From positions 2,666,001-2,730,000 of the forward strand of contig BCHX01000002.1 in the NCBI GenBank assembly GCA_001599755.1: a stretch of DNA of 64,000 nucleotides, written 5' to 3'. The position numbers were made by a program, and so were the translations under genes. The notes below the pieces were generated by a model. The model was not told the origin of the DNA, did no database searches, and saw only the letters and a program-made list of their open reading frames with translations. Positions within the stretch are counted from its first letter, which is position 1. Each line of letters starts with the position of its first letter. Below are positions 22,355-34,321 of this stretch, in pieces. This DNA is from Gliomastix tumulicola (lineage: Eukaryota > Ascomycota > Sordariomycetes > Hypocreales > Bionectriaceae).

Positions 22355-23798
22355 TTATCCTTGTCGATGCGGTGCGTTGAGGCGGTTCTTGACAAGCTCG
22401 GCGACGTGACCAGTAATTTCGGTAAATTCGCGACGCTTGGCGATCCTCGAGTTGATGGGGACGGGGCTGATGAAAGGAAGCGTTTGGATCGTCTCAAGAC
22501 TACGCTTGTTGTTGTTTCCGTTGTTGTTATTGCCGTTGTTCCTGATAACCAGGAAGTAAACGACGACGATGATGACGACGATGAGGATGATAGCAACTGG
22601 AGCAATGCTGTTAGTTTTATCGTTTCTCCCTGACATATGCAAACTCAGAGGGATACTCACCACTGATACCCAGGCAAATCCACTTCTTCTTGCGCGTGCT
22701 TCGGGCAGTGTTGACAGCCACTCCCATCTCCACGTTGCCCTTGTCAAGGTTATCGACAACCTCCTCGCCCTTCTGCTCAATCTGCGTGACAGCAGCCTCC
22801 TGCTGGACGACAAGTGTGTCCATGTCCTGGAAGAGCTGGGAGAGCTCAACCATCTGCTGCTCGATCTTCTGCAGGGCACGGTGGCGATCCTGCACAGCGC
22901 TGAGAGCCGTACGAGCACGTCCTTGCCTATCGCTCTGCATGAGGGCTTGGCTGAAGACCTGGCCACCGCTGGTATCCTCAACAGCGGCGCGGACCTCCTG
23001 CTCCGAGGCATCGGGGCGCACAATTCGGTACTGACGTGCCATCTGCTCCTGAGTTCGCTTCTGGAATTGAGACTCAACCGACTGGTACTGCTGGATAGCC
23101 GACTTCAGGCGACGATCCACTCGGCCGACCTGGGAGCTGTTCTTGGGCGTCTGCGACTCGGGGTTGGACTTGATTGTTCGCACGCGATCGGTAAGGGAGC
23201 GGTACAGAGCCATGGTCTCGGTGGAGAGGGTGTCCAGCTGACGGTTGGCCGGGCTGGATGACGAGCTGTCCGCATCATCCAGAGTGCGCTGCTGCAGCAT
23301 GCGAAGCTGCTCCAGGTTTCGCTCGACATCATCGATTCCACGGTCAATGTCGCGACACTCGTTCAGGATCGCATTGGGGTCCGTCCGGCCGACCGACGCG
23401 CCGTTGTGGGCCAGAGGCGCCATCTCGACGGACGAGCCTGGAGAAATCAAACATGTCAACACGGCGCCGACATCGTACACGGGAGTATAAAAATTAACAT
23501 ACCAGCGTAGCCACCGTCTAATGAGTGGTTCTGGTTGTAGCCCTGGCCATATCGCTGGTTGTAGCCGTCGTTTCCGCCAGCATACGGGTTGGGTGGTTGA
23601 CCATAGTTCTGCTGCTGTCTGGGAGGCGCTCCGTAGCCACCAGGAGCCGGATCCCGCTGGTCATAGGGGTTCGGCCGGTTGTATCTATCCCTCGAGTCAG
23701 TACCAAAGTGTGCAAGGGCGACGCGAGGGTATATCGTCGATCGAAGGGACACGGTCGGCGGAGGTTGAGGGGACTTACCCGCCGTACTGTTGTGCCAT
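22355..23798 (-). CDS. SSO1: Plasma-membrane Qa-SNARE (syntaxin, Sso1/Syn1-like)
   Basis: Predicted 406-aa protein from four exons: 23779..23798, 23503..23684, 22661..23437 and 22355..22596. Residues 1-67 are rich in Gly/Asn/Gln/Pro/Tyr. The helical Habc region follows (NAILNECRDIDRGIDDVERN onward), then the SNARE motif (LSQLFQDMDTLVVQQEAAV) with the zero-layer Gln and a basic TRKKKW stop before the membrane. For the last intron I chose the acceptor CCAG|TTGCTATC, which gives WICLGISVAIILIVVIIVVV, a clean membrane anchor; two other acceptors would insert charged residues into it. Qa-SNAREs of this type drive fusion of secretory vesicles with the plasma membrane. Odd feature: about 60 residues follow the anchor (Asn/Gly-rich, then mixed), whereas relatives usually end within a few residues. 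Confidence 0.88.
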
Positions 23799-25191
23799 TG
23801 TCAGTAAATTTGCTTAAGCAAGAATAAACCATGAAATAATTTCGAGTAAGGGAGAGGAAGAAGTGTTCATTAACAGAGAATCAACTTCGGTAGACGTAGG
23901 TTGGGTCCACCGTCGTCGTCCGGAGTGAAACACCAACAGTCAGGAAAGGAGTCAGGCTGAGACACTCACACTCATGGTCGCGGTCGGTAGGAGATGCCCT
24001 CAGGATGAGCAGGTCCCAAGAAACTATGAAGCAAAAAGAGGGCGGCGCAGTGCAGGAAGCCAAGAAGCGACGGGTAGTGGGATGGATCTAGGCGACGGAG
24101 AGTCGAATTCGAAGAGATGCAGGACGGGGAGAGAAATTGAAATGGATGTCAATGTTGTTAAGCGCAGACACGGCCCAAAGTAGCAAAAGGAGGCAGAGGC
24201 AGAACCACTTGGACCTTTTTCTGAGGGAAGGGACGAGCCAGGGGGCCTCCTGCCTACCTTCCACCCGCCAACCACAGCGCGCGAATCCACCGTTTGCAAT
24301 GGAGATTCCCCTGGCCGATTAGGTTTAGCGTTGCGCTTAGCCTCTGGAGGCCCTGGCAGCGTGTAGCGGTACAATCTCAGCTCCTTCATCCTCAGACAGG
24401 CCATTTCTGAAGGAACGGAATTCATTACTCGTCATGAAGACGCCGTCAGAGGTTTCGAGGCACGCAGTGCTTCAATCACCTTGTCCTTTCGAACTGCCTA
24501 GTCCAATCGCTCGAAGCCCTTCCATTATCTGGGCATCGTGGGTCAGAGGGCCCGACGGCAGGCACCGATCAGATTGACTGGTCGATGTACCTCTACCTCT
24601 ACTATGACATGGTTCGCGGCAGTGCCTCCCAGATTAAAATCCATAGCAGTCCGCGCCAAAAAAGAAGGTTGTTTCAGTGTGCAGATGTTAGCGTCTGGCA
24701 ACTGGGTGTGTGGGTGAGATTTCATTCGTTCCAGGGCAATTCTCTTGCAACATTGGACAGGTGGCAGGTCGACGACATGCATCCTGGGTGGCGATTCCAG
24801 TGGTAAGTCGACCAGTCACATGCAGGTAACGGTAGGACAAGCTGTTCTATTCAAGGAACATGCACATCGTATTCGTCTTGTCCTTTCGCATCCAATCCGA
24901 TCCTTGGGTGCTCGTCTTTCCATTATTTTATCCCCCTCAGCCACGCTGAGCCACACAGTCAGCGCTTACCCTATCTCGATGAACCTGAGGCTCGGGATCC
25001 TACGAGCGCCTCAGCGACCGAAGGACGTGCGTTTGGCGCCCAGAGCCTCATTTTTACGGTGAGAGGGACAGTCCAAGCCTTCACGCGGCTGAGATAAGGA
25101 TGACGTCGGAAAGGAGACTATTTCGAGCTCGACTTGAGTGGCGATGAGAAATTAATTGCTTAAGCCAGTGAATACGGATCATGCTTCCAAA
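23799..25191. other. Syntaxin promoter and MEMO1-like 3' region
   Basis: A 1.4-kb spacer between two minus-strand genes. The first 600 bases upstream of the syntaxin ATG are likely leader and promoter. No coding sequence supported. Confidence 0.5.
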
Positions 25192-26212
25192 TCAGAGGGC
25201 CGCATACGCCGACACGTAGCTGACACTGGAATCCGCTGGCGACTTGACAAGACTGCTACGTTCATACTTCAGGATCTTGAACTTGCGGAGCTCCTTGCCG
25301 TCCTCCCTCGCAACGTGCTCGAGTGCAGCCATGGCGACTCCAATGGGGTGTCGTCCGCACACGGTATTGCCTGTGAGTCTCAGGTTGTCGACAAAAGCGT
25401 CGTGGCTGCCGCTTGTGACGGCATCCATGGCTGCCTCGTCGACCAGTCGGATCGTCTCGTGGATCGGCGGGCCGTCGGGCACCCGATTGCTCAGCTTCAG
25501 CTCTTTGAGCTTTGACGGGTCACTCTCCGGGGAGTAGACTGTGTACGAGAACCGCGAGCCCCAGTGGCAGAAGTCGGAGCTGATTATGAAGGCGTTCTCG
25601 GGGTCCTTGAGGTACGGTGCGAAGACCTTGCCGACCTCCTTCTCCTCATCCCGGTCGTTGTCTCCGATGAGGACCGGCACGATAGGCGGGAACTTGTCTG
25701 GGGTGCCAAAGGTCTGCTTGAAGCGCTTCCATATGTACGGCGTGTGCATCTCGAGCGAGTGCTCAGCGGCGTCCCTGGAGCCGGGGATGTTCTGGAACCC
25801 GCCAGCTGACTTGACAGCCCGGACGGTCTCCTGGTCGACGATCAGGTCTCCGAAAGGTGTGGCATATTTAGCAAAGGTGGTGACGGCGCAACCGGCGAGG
25901 TAGTAGGTGTGGGAGGGCCCCAGGAGGAAGACTCTCTTGGCCTTGCTGAGGTCGAGAGAGCTGTAGGCCCAGGCGGCGCAAGGCCCTGAGAAGTCGAATC
26001 CGGCGTGCCTGGGTAGTAGGCCGAGGTCAGCAACGACCAAGTCAAAAGCCGACCTGCAATACTCACGGCGCAATAATGATCCTCGCGCCCGGGACAGGGT
26101 GCTCGTTGTCGGCGTTGGGAACCTTGCCCAGGTACTCGTCCAGCTGCCCCTCCAGCTCCCGAGGCTCCCCCACGTACCAGGAGCCTGCTTTTGCCGCTGG
26201 CCGCGTGGACAT
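25192..26212 (-). CDS. MHO1: MEMO1-family protein (yeast Mho1 homologue)
   Basis: Predicted 320-aa protein from two exons, 26067..26212 and 25192..26008 (intron GCGCC|GTGAGT to CCAG|GCACGCC). The opening RPAAKAGSWYVGEPREL and the blocks APHAGFDFSG, LLGPSHTYYL, HSLEMHTPY, SSDFCHWGSRF and GNTVCGRHPIG define the MEMO family. The residues matching the metal-binding set of human MEMO1 (His49, His81, Cys244) are all present here as His50, His82 and Cys266, with His197 in the active-site-like pocket. The fold is that of class III extradiol dioxygenases. The family is linked to redox, copper and iron handling, but its reaction in fungi is not settled. Length is normal. It is transcribed divergently from the zinc transporter gene, with 1.7 kb between the two starts. 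Confidence 0.92.
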
Positions 26213-27944
26213 GTTCGCAAGCTGATGCGTGATATGAAATTTGGGGAAACGTCAAAAGAAGTGCTATCCGCAGGTTTGTGGTCGTCACGTATGTAATCAG
26301 TAAGAAAGGCGCCTTCACAATACCGAGAGCAGAGACAAAGAGATGTCGCGAGAAGAGGTACAGGCGATTGGAGAGGCAGCATCATGGCTTGGTGGGGTAG
26401 CATCACCCAGGACAATTGCCCCGCATTCTGCTTCCGAGCCTTGGGAAGAAAGTGGTCGAAACAATACTTGAGTTATAGGACCATAGATTCTGGGTGTGTA
26501 TGTGACTTATGTTTTTTTTCCACCACTTGGGAAGCCATACCTCCGAACCAACGTGGAATGCTCCAGATAAACAGGCAAAAAGGTTTCCCAGGTCAAGCCA
26601 CAGCTAGGTACGCCATGAAATCACAGGATACCCGTACCCCTTCTCACTCTGAGTACTATAGCTGGCCTGACATTTTGTTCCCGTCTGCATCAAGCCCAAC
26701 GAGGAGGCGCTGGTGACTTGTGAGCATCCAGCCATCTGTCCTGGTTGGGGCACATTCTCGGTCCTAGTACAGAGTACTTGGGGAGGATTAATACAGTACC
26801 TTCACAATCTACTCAAAGCCCTCAGCTGGTGGTGTACCACTGTGTGAAGAAAACACATCTCTGGGTGGGAAGTGTTTGACGTCTTCCGCCTGTTGCCCGT
26901 CTTTGCCTCCCGCACCAGTGTCGGACTGGAACGCAATTGGATCACACCCAACAAAGCCGCCTAACGGGAGGCATTCAGGTCGCTTCCATGGAGTATCTCC
27001 CGCTCCTAGCGAAAAAGAAGCATTGATTGTCGAATTTCCGCTGTGAGACAGCATTCGCGAAGACCATTCAAGGGCGCCCTTCCTCATCACTTGTAGTTGA
27101 GGAGGCCCGAAAGGAATTTCCTGGTTGTTAGCGCAGCATCAACTGTTACGATCAGCCAGTTATCGGACGAGCACGCAAGAGGCCATCAAGTGACTGGGAG
27201 GGGAAACCAGAGGCGAAAAGTGTTGAAGGCTTGCCCGAATTCTTGCAAGCACCACCACTGGCCCAAAGGCGCGGTAGAGGGGAAACGAGCGTGTCGTCAC
27301 CAGCCCCATTTGCTTCAGCGCCGGGTCCTCAACATCGCTACTTCGGCTGCCGCCACCACAGGGGCAAATCCGAGGCCACAAGGAAGGGAGTCTAAGACAT
27401 CGGACAGCCCGCGTCGGTGTAATTTGGTACTATCTAGCCCTCAAACCCGATTATGTCGCGTCCCTCTTCTTAATATCAATGCCGCTCCAGGTTCCCTATT
27501 TATTCGAAATCTCGAGGTTCACGTCGAGGCCCGATAAGCGCTAGTAGTGCAAACCATCCGTCAGTTCCTTGCGGTCGTCGGCACAGAAGCTGCATCACGA
27601 TAAGGTATCAGCCCCACCATTTGTACCTTTCGCTCCAGCCACGCGGTTGAGGTACAAGGGGACCCGATTTGATTGAACGACATCATAACACCACTCTCGC
27701 CCCAGATTCTAGAAGAGCGCGGGAAAAATCATTGTCTCCTCCAACCTCCCTACGAACATATCCCACCACACTTCCAGCACTCCAGCATCGCATCACGTCG
27801 CATCCCTTCCCATCACTGCGCTCTACGTCAAGACGCCGCATCTCTCCCGGCCGACCGCAGCATCGGAGGGGGAACCAGTTCGATCAACCGACCACCCGGC
27901 TCTCCTCGCCTCCTGCGCCCATCGGCGCCGCGCCGCTCCTCGCC
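26213..27944. other. Divergent promoter region, MEMO1-like / zinc transporter
   Basis: About 1.7 kb shared upstream sequence. Frames at 26809..27090 (-) and 27097..27537 (+) show no domain or family likeness. The zinc-transporter leader includes an in-frame ATG at 27669 that would add 92 residues unlike the family. Confidence 0.5.
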
Positions 27945-29817
27945 ATGGGGACCTCCAAGGCGCTGATGTCCAAGTCGACGCGCATCAAGATTATGATCGC
28001 GATCGACTCGGGCTTCTTCCTCCTCGAGCTAATCAGCGGATTCCTCGCCCATTCCCTCGCCTTGACGGCCGACGCTTTCCACATGGTACGACTTCCGATC
28101 CTCAACCGGCTCCGAGAACATCCCATTCTGACTCTCACCTCTTAGCTAAATGATATTATCTCTCTCGCTATTGGACTCTGGGCTGTAGTCGCGGCGCAGA
28201 AGGCCACAACGGATGAGTACACGTTTGGTGTGAGTTCTGCCCGGTTTGACCCTACCACTCTCGGCCTTTGCTGAATCGGTACGACTGCAGTTTGTTCGAG
28301 CCGAAATCCTGGGCGCCTTCTTCAACGCCGTCTTCCTCATCGCTCTCTGCGTTTCCATCATTCTCGAGGCCCTCACCCGATTCGTCGAGGGCTCCAACAT
28401 CGAAAACCCGAAGCTCGTACTTATTGTCGGATGCGCTGGCCTCTTCTCCAACCTCGTCGGCTTTGTAGTCCTCGGTGGCCACGGCCACTCCCACGGACAC
28501 GGACACGGTGACGACGATCACGACCATGAGCACGACCACGAACATGACCACGATGACCATGAACACGGCCACGCCCACACTCACGACTCGGCAAACGGCG
28601 CTGCGCCCACTCATGCGGCCGCCGAGAGTATCCCGGATGTTCAGATTCGGAGGCCTACGGAGGAGCTAGCAGGCCAATCCGGAACCGAGGCCGCTCGACA
28701 CATTAGGTTTGGTGATGAGCACCACCCCAGAGACGAGTCGAACACCCGGTGCAGCAAGACGTCGCTCCAGTCAAGAGGCAGAGGCAAGCGTCGCTCCAGT
28801 AAGAGTGGACATTCGCGCTTTGCCAGCATTGAAGACATGAGCATTCACCCCGCCAGCTTCCGCCAGGACATCATCGAGGCCAGCATGGCGGCGTCGGGAC
28901 CTGGTGCGGAACCTACCAGTGAATCTAGTAGCGATTCTGAGGATGCTGTCCAGTACAACGAGGATGGTCCTGACGAGGAGTCTCCCTTGCTCGCGGACGT
29001 CAAGAGCAAGCACGGCACGATCAACACTCATGCCAGTCTGAGCAGCACGCCAAAGAGGCGCCGTCGAGACTCGAGTGTCCATGTCGGGCACAACCACACG
29101 CTTCCCAAGGATTCCTCGAAGAAGGGCGGCCACGGTCATAGCCACGGAGACATGGGCATGAACGGAATGGTTCTCCATGTCATTGGTGACGCTCTCGGAA
29201 ACATTGGTGTCATTGCCACAGCTCTTATCATCTGGCTGACGGACTGGCCCGGAAAGATGTATGCGGATCCAGCTGTTTCGCTCTTCATCACCCTCATCAT
29301 CCTTAAGACCTCGATTCCCCTCACTCGCGCCACGTCAAGAGTGTTGCTTCAGGCGACACCAGACCACATCAGCATCCCGGAGATCCGACAGGATATTGAG
29401 GCGCTGCCCGGCGTCCTCAGCTGCCACCACATCCACGTCTGGCAGCTCTCCGACACCAAGGTGGTTGCCAGCATGCACATCCAAGTGTCCTTCCCCATCG
29501 ACTCGGACTGTGGCGAGAAGTACATGCAGCTAGCACGACGCGCGCGCAAGTGTCTTCACGGATTCGGCATCCACAGCGCCACCATCCAACCCGAGTTCTG
29601 CCTCGACACGAAGCATCGCCACGCAGAGGACAATGTCGGCCTCACACTCGATGGCGCCCTGGACCAACCTAATCCGGAGGTCTGCTTCCTTGAGTGCGTA
29701 GACGACTGCCGAGCCCCCGGCTGCTGTCCCGGTCTGGACTCCTCTTCAAGAGGCTCATCAACTCGCCGCGCAAGCGAGTCGTCGCACAGTCACCACAGCC
29801 CGCCGCGCCAGACCTAG
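27945..29817 (+). CDS. ZRC1: Vacuolar CDF zinc transporter (Zrc1/Cot1-like)
   Basis: Predicted 583-aa protein from three exons: 27945..28085, 28146..28229 and 28291..29817. Six membrane helices of the cation diffusion facilitator fold are visible. The transport-site signatures HxxxD occur in helix 2 (ADAFHMLND; His46, Asp50) and helix 5 (LHVIGDALGNIG), the zinc-type ligand set. Between helices 4 and 5 lies a very long loop of about 220 residues that starts with a histidine/aspartate-rich stretch (GHGHSHGHGHGDDDHDHEHD and on), continues through Ser/Arg-rich sequence and ends in a second GHGHSHGD cluster. Family members load zinc into the vacuole in exchange for protons and give zinc tolerance. 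The C-terminal domain (LSCHHIHVWQLSDTK) is typical. The tail ends in Cys-rich then Ser/His-rich sequence. Confidence 0.93.
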
Positions 29818-30763
29818 GGCAATTTTCTTTCTCTCTTGTTCTGCCAATGATTTGAATAATCCGGGCTTGCGACGGGCACCGTTATGTTAATCTCATCGGG
29901 TCTAGACTTGGCAAGGATAGGCGTTACACGGCTGACTGGGCTTTCTCTCTCGTTTTCTTTTTACCATCTTTGCCTTCCCGTCCTCATGCACTCACTCTCT
30001 CGATATCTCTTTTTCCTTAGTTGTTTGTTTGTGGCGGCCCGCTTGGGTTTGCATCACATCAGGACGAGACGGTGGTACGTTTCCTAGCGTTCAGCTCGGC
30101 GGGGGGATTATAGATATACGGCAACTCACTCGCGTCTCCTGCGATGGCCAGGACAGGTCTCTTTATTTCATTTTCTCGTTGTTGTTTTTTGAATGACCTA
30201 ATATCTGGGGGGGCGTGGCTCTGGGCAACAACGAGGCGCAGGCACGTCATCTCATGGGGAGAGGCAATGCATCGTTGTTTGTATGATAGTTATACCGGAC
30301 GCCTTATCTAGGCACATCAAATTCATATCTCTATGTCTGGGAGCAGAGTCAACACTCGAATACGACGCCCGGGTGCTAGTGCAACTTGACAACGTTTTTC
30401 CTATCCGAGTATCCAACGCCTACGGGTGTGTTTGAGATCTACGAGTCCGTACGGGCCAAACATATCAATGCGACGGCGATGACACACGAACACTGCCAAC
30501 CACAAGGCGCACAAGATGACTAGATCTACGAAAGCCCGTGGCTGCCTTTCGTGCGGTGCACGGGTGGGCCTAGCACGAAGGCGTTTTGTATAGGCGAGGC
30601 CCTCGCCGTCGACGCCCTGTGCCTGTGGCCTGCGCACGCGCGCGCGCGTCACGAGGAGGAAACACAACGGAGGGGAGCACGACAGGAGACCGGCCGCCCA
30701 TCGTCTGTGCTACCAACGGGATGAACCCTCCCTCCCCCTAGAACCGAACGGCACGATGAAGGG

Positions 30764-30780
30764 GTGTGTGTGTGTGTGTG
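30764..30780. repeat. (GT)n microsatellite
   Basis: Short GT run followed by CGTGCGTGTG; intergenic. Confidence 0.85.
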
Positions 30781-31705
30781 CGTGCGTGTGGGAGCGCGCT
30801 TTGATGGTGAGATTCTAGGGGGCTTGATTTCGACGCATGGCCTCGTAGAAGCCGGCCCTGTCTGTCTGCAGCGTTCGGCTTGGGGTGTGACGGGAGGGAG
30901 GAAGGGGGTGTTTATCGAGTTTCAGCAGCGGCTGATGGGCTTTCTTGTTTGGGCAGCGCGCATTTCCTTTGTCTTCCGTTACTCCCGCAGTTGATCCTTT
31001 TCCTGCCTCTCATCTTTCTATTGACAAATGTGGCCATGGTCAGTCCTTTGGCCAATGGTACTATGTTTGCCCGAGTCTGCCTTTCTTGTTGTTGTGCCTC
31101 CGGCTGTGCGTCCGTCAACGTGGGGACGGGAAGAGCGGCGAGCTTGGGTACGATGAAGACGGAAATCAAGGCAGGAGATCTCGCTTGGTCGATCTAGATG
31201 CCGTGTGCTGCCTCTCCTCGTTCTTCCCGTCTGGTGTGTGATGAAGGGCAGCTCGTCGACATCGATGTCCTTCATCGGCTCGTTACCCTATACACCGGAA
31301 GAGAGTCTGGATGACAGGCAGTCCGACAAGAATGCATTGTAGTTTATGCAAATCATCTTCCTTCACCACTGCTCAATTATGAACCAGTTGTGCTCGTAAT
31401 CGCATCCCGTCCTATATCGGCCCTCTGGTATCATACACAGGAGGTCTTCCAATTTCCCAGTCACCTGGTCAACTGCAGCGAGAGCGCACGGCGCAGAACA
31501 TGGTTCCCCGGCGCATTCGTATCAGGCAGGAAAAAGGGGGCTTGCATACACGACGACAGCCTCTGCAGCCTGCAGCAGAAAAGGAGGAAATGAAGCTGCT
31601 ATTACCACCCAGTAAGGCATCGACACATGGTTGCATGCCACTATTACAGTCTCGATCGACCTCTTTATTTCCCCTATGCTGTGGTGTGATAAGAGCTATT
31701 ATTAG

Positions 31706-31727
31706 GAGAGAGAGAGAGAGAGAGAGG
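31706..31727. repeat. (GA)11 microsatellite
   Basis: Uninterrupted GA dinucleotide run in the long gene-free block. Confidence 0.9.
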
Positions 31728-34283
31728 TCTGTTCCGCTTAGCAGGGCCCCTTGCCCCGGTGGCGCTTATAGAGGCGAGCGACGAGGACGGGACGGAGATG
31801 AAGGGCTCCATAAGCGCATCTCGGCTCAGCTTGCTCCCTCGTCTTATGGCAGCTGACCGCTTCGTTCGTTCCCTGGGATGATAAGAGGATCATCGCCAAA
31901 TGGTATTTATTTATTTGTTTACCTGCAGTGAGCATAAGAACAAATTCACGTCTCGTATGTCTCTCATCCTCGGGAAGAGACGTGCCCGGGTGCCATGGGA
32001 CTCGCGTGCCCGACGCGTAGAGTGCTGCAGGTAAATGACCGAAAGCTCCTTGGCTGCATGCCGATGTGACGGGAAAATCAAGGCAGAGGAAGGATTCATC
32101 GATAGAGAGAGCAGGGGGGGCCTGGACAGGGGTGGTCAGCTCCGTGATAGGGCTGGGGGCCGCTTTTTGGAGAAGGTGGCTTTCCCAACCTCTCGCATTG
32201 CACGAAGAGGACGTGTGTGCGCTGGCCCTTGCTCTCGGGCCGGTGGACGGGCCTGTTGCAAGGCAGGATGATGCCATGGCGGGTGAGACTGAGGTCCGAT
32301 GCCCATGAGAGTGATCACCAGATAGCTCAACAGGCCACGGGGCGGAGAATTGTACTTCCAGCTCCGGTAGGATTGGCTCGACCTCACTCCTCCAACTTGT
32401 GGCCAGCTGCAGGTAATGCGTCGCTGAACACTGGTCACGAGAGCCGCCAATGAGATAGCTTTCTCTCTTTTGACGTTGTTTATGTCACACTCACCGTGAG
32501 TGGCTGGCATGTCGGCGGGTGCCAGCTTTACCTGTGCGCAATCAGCCCCGGTTGGCCAAAAACACCACTCACCGCTAGAATGAAGCCAGGAGGCACCTTG
32601 GAGAATATTCAGGAGCCTTTGCGACGGCCGATGATGCGGTCTCCTGTCTCTTTGACGTCTGGAGTGGCGTTGAAGACTCATGGGTCAACCTCCGCATTAT
32701 TGGGCACCTCGTGGCGACATCTCCAACGACGGAAGCCAATGGGACGAGGGCCGCGGTGTCGTGCATCTGCTAGCTGCATGATGATGTCTGCTGGCATGAA
32801 CCACCTCCATCTGTGCCTGGGAGGCTGTTGGAGCTATTGGAATGCGTGTCATTGGTGACCTGCGGACGGATCTAGCCGGGATTGCCAGCGAAGCCGAACC
32901 TGTCGGCATGCTGCCAGCGTTCTCACGATCCTGCAGCAGATGGGCTCGGGTGATTTGCATTGGCATGAGCGACTGCAGAACATGCTTCGCTGGCAAGACG
33001 GGTCATGGATGAGCATCACGGACGCGTCATTGGTCCAATGATCCTCGAAACATCTCCAGATATCCCCGGGTCGTGCACTTACCTCCGGAGCAGGTATTTG
33101 CCGGCCATTGAGCAAATGTGTCCATGGCCACACCGCCAGAGGAAAAAGAGAGGGAGAACAGCGAGGAACTCCTCGTCCCCTTCACATTGAGGTCCGCGGT
33201 CCTCGAGTGGAACAAGAGTGAAGAATTTTTCTTTTCTTTCACGAGCATCTCCATGGCCGGTGACGAGCGGAGTCCTCAAACAAGAGTCCATCGTGAAGTT
33301 TTTTTTTTCTCTTCTCGTCCCTCTTTCCTCTTGTCTCATCTTACCTCATTTATCCACCGCAATGGGGTCCAGAAGGGGTCCGCGATGAGGGTATTCACAC
33401 GCATCTCGGTCCACCGCCCGATAGAGATACCTTCACTTCCTGGGCAGCGTCACGATAGACGCGCAGGTTTTCGGGTCGTCGCGTGTGAAATTTCTGCTTC
33501 TGGAGCCCGCCCAGACGCAGCGTGGACTGTGCGCTGGCCCGTAGTGAGGCAATCACCGAGTCCGTGATGGAGTCTGTGGGTAGGGGAGTGCCGGGCTAGG
33601 CATGCACGGGAGATGTCACATGAGACGGGCAGTACGTAAGGCCAAGCAAGAAAAGAGAGAGGCGGGCTAGCCGCCTGTCAAACAAAATCAGCGCATGAGG
33701 GGGTGTAGCGAAGCCTTCACGAGACGAGGTCGAGCTTCGTTGATGTTGGACATGTGCTGCCTCGACAGTGACGTATCTTTAGTGACCGCCGTTGTAGCGA
33801 GCCAAATGGCGCTAGTCCCCAAACAGGTAAGCTTCTAGAACGGGTGTGGCTTGCATAATTATAATTAGCACAGGGGGGATTGAACAATTCCATGTTCAGT
33901 TATGCAGCATAAATCATAAATCCGGTAGGGCTGGAATTTCAATGCACTATCCAGAGGACACAATACAGAGCTCGTCAATCCAAGATCACACTACCAGACT
34001 CCTTTACGCATTGTCAAGACATCAAGCGTCATCTCACCAGAAATTGATTAATCATGTGACCAGTACGACATGTCTGATTGTCAACGCCTGAAACCTCTCC
34101 CACCAAAGGCCCAGGCCGTAGGGCTGTCTGCGCTTGGTCCCTCCCCTCTCGGTCCATTGGCCCTGATTCAACGCCATGATTTCTGAACGATGGGGCCCGG
34201 GCGGTCTGACACAGCCTGGCCAGTGGCTAAAGTGCTTGCAGTAGCGAGATTGTCTTGATGACAGACATCTCAGCCCCTGAGTC

Positions 34284-34321
34284 GGGGGGCCTTGGGGGGC
34301 CTGGGGGGGGGGGGGGGGGGG
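34284..34321 (+). repeat. G-rich tract with G19 homopolymer
   Basis: Reads G6-CCTT-G6-CCT-G19. Besides the homopolymer, the spacing satisfies a four-tract G-quadruplex pattern on the plus strand. Homopolymer length is prone to sequencing and assembly error. Confidence 0.9.

Noticed and set aside
22596..22661. Syntaxin anchor spliced to give GRNDKTNSIAP before the hydrophobic segment
   Set aside because: It would place charged residues within the anchor; the later CCAG acceptor gives a clean membrane segment and a properly spaced CTAAC branch point.
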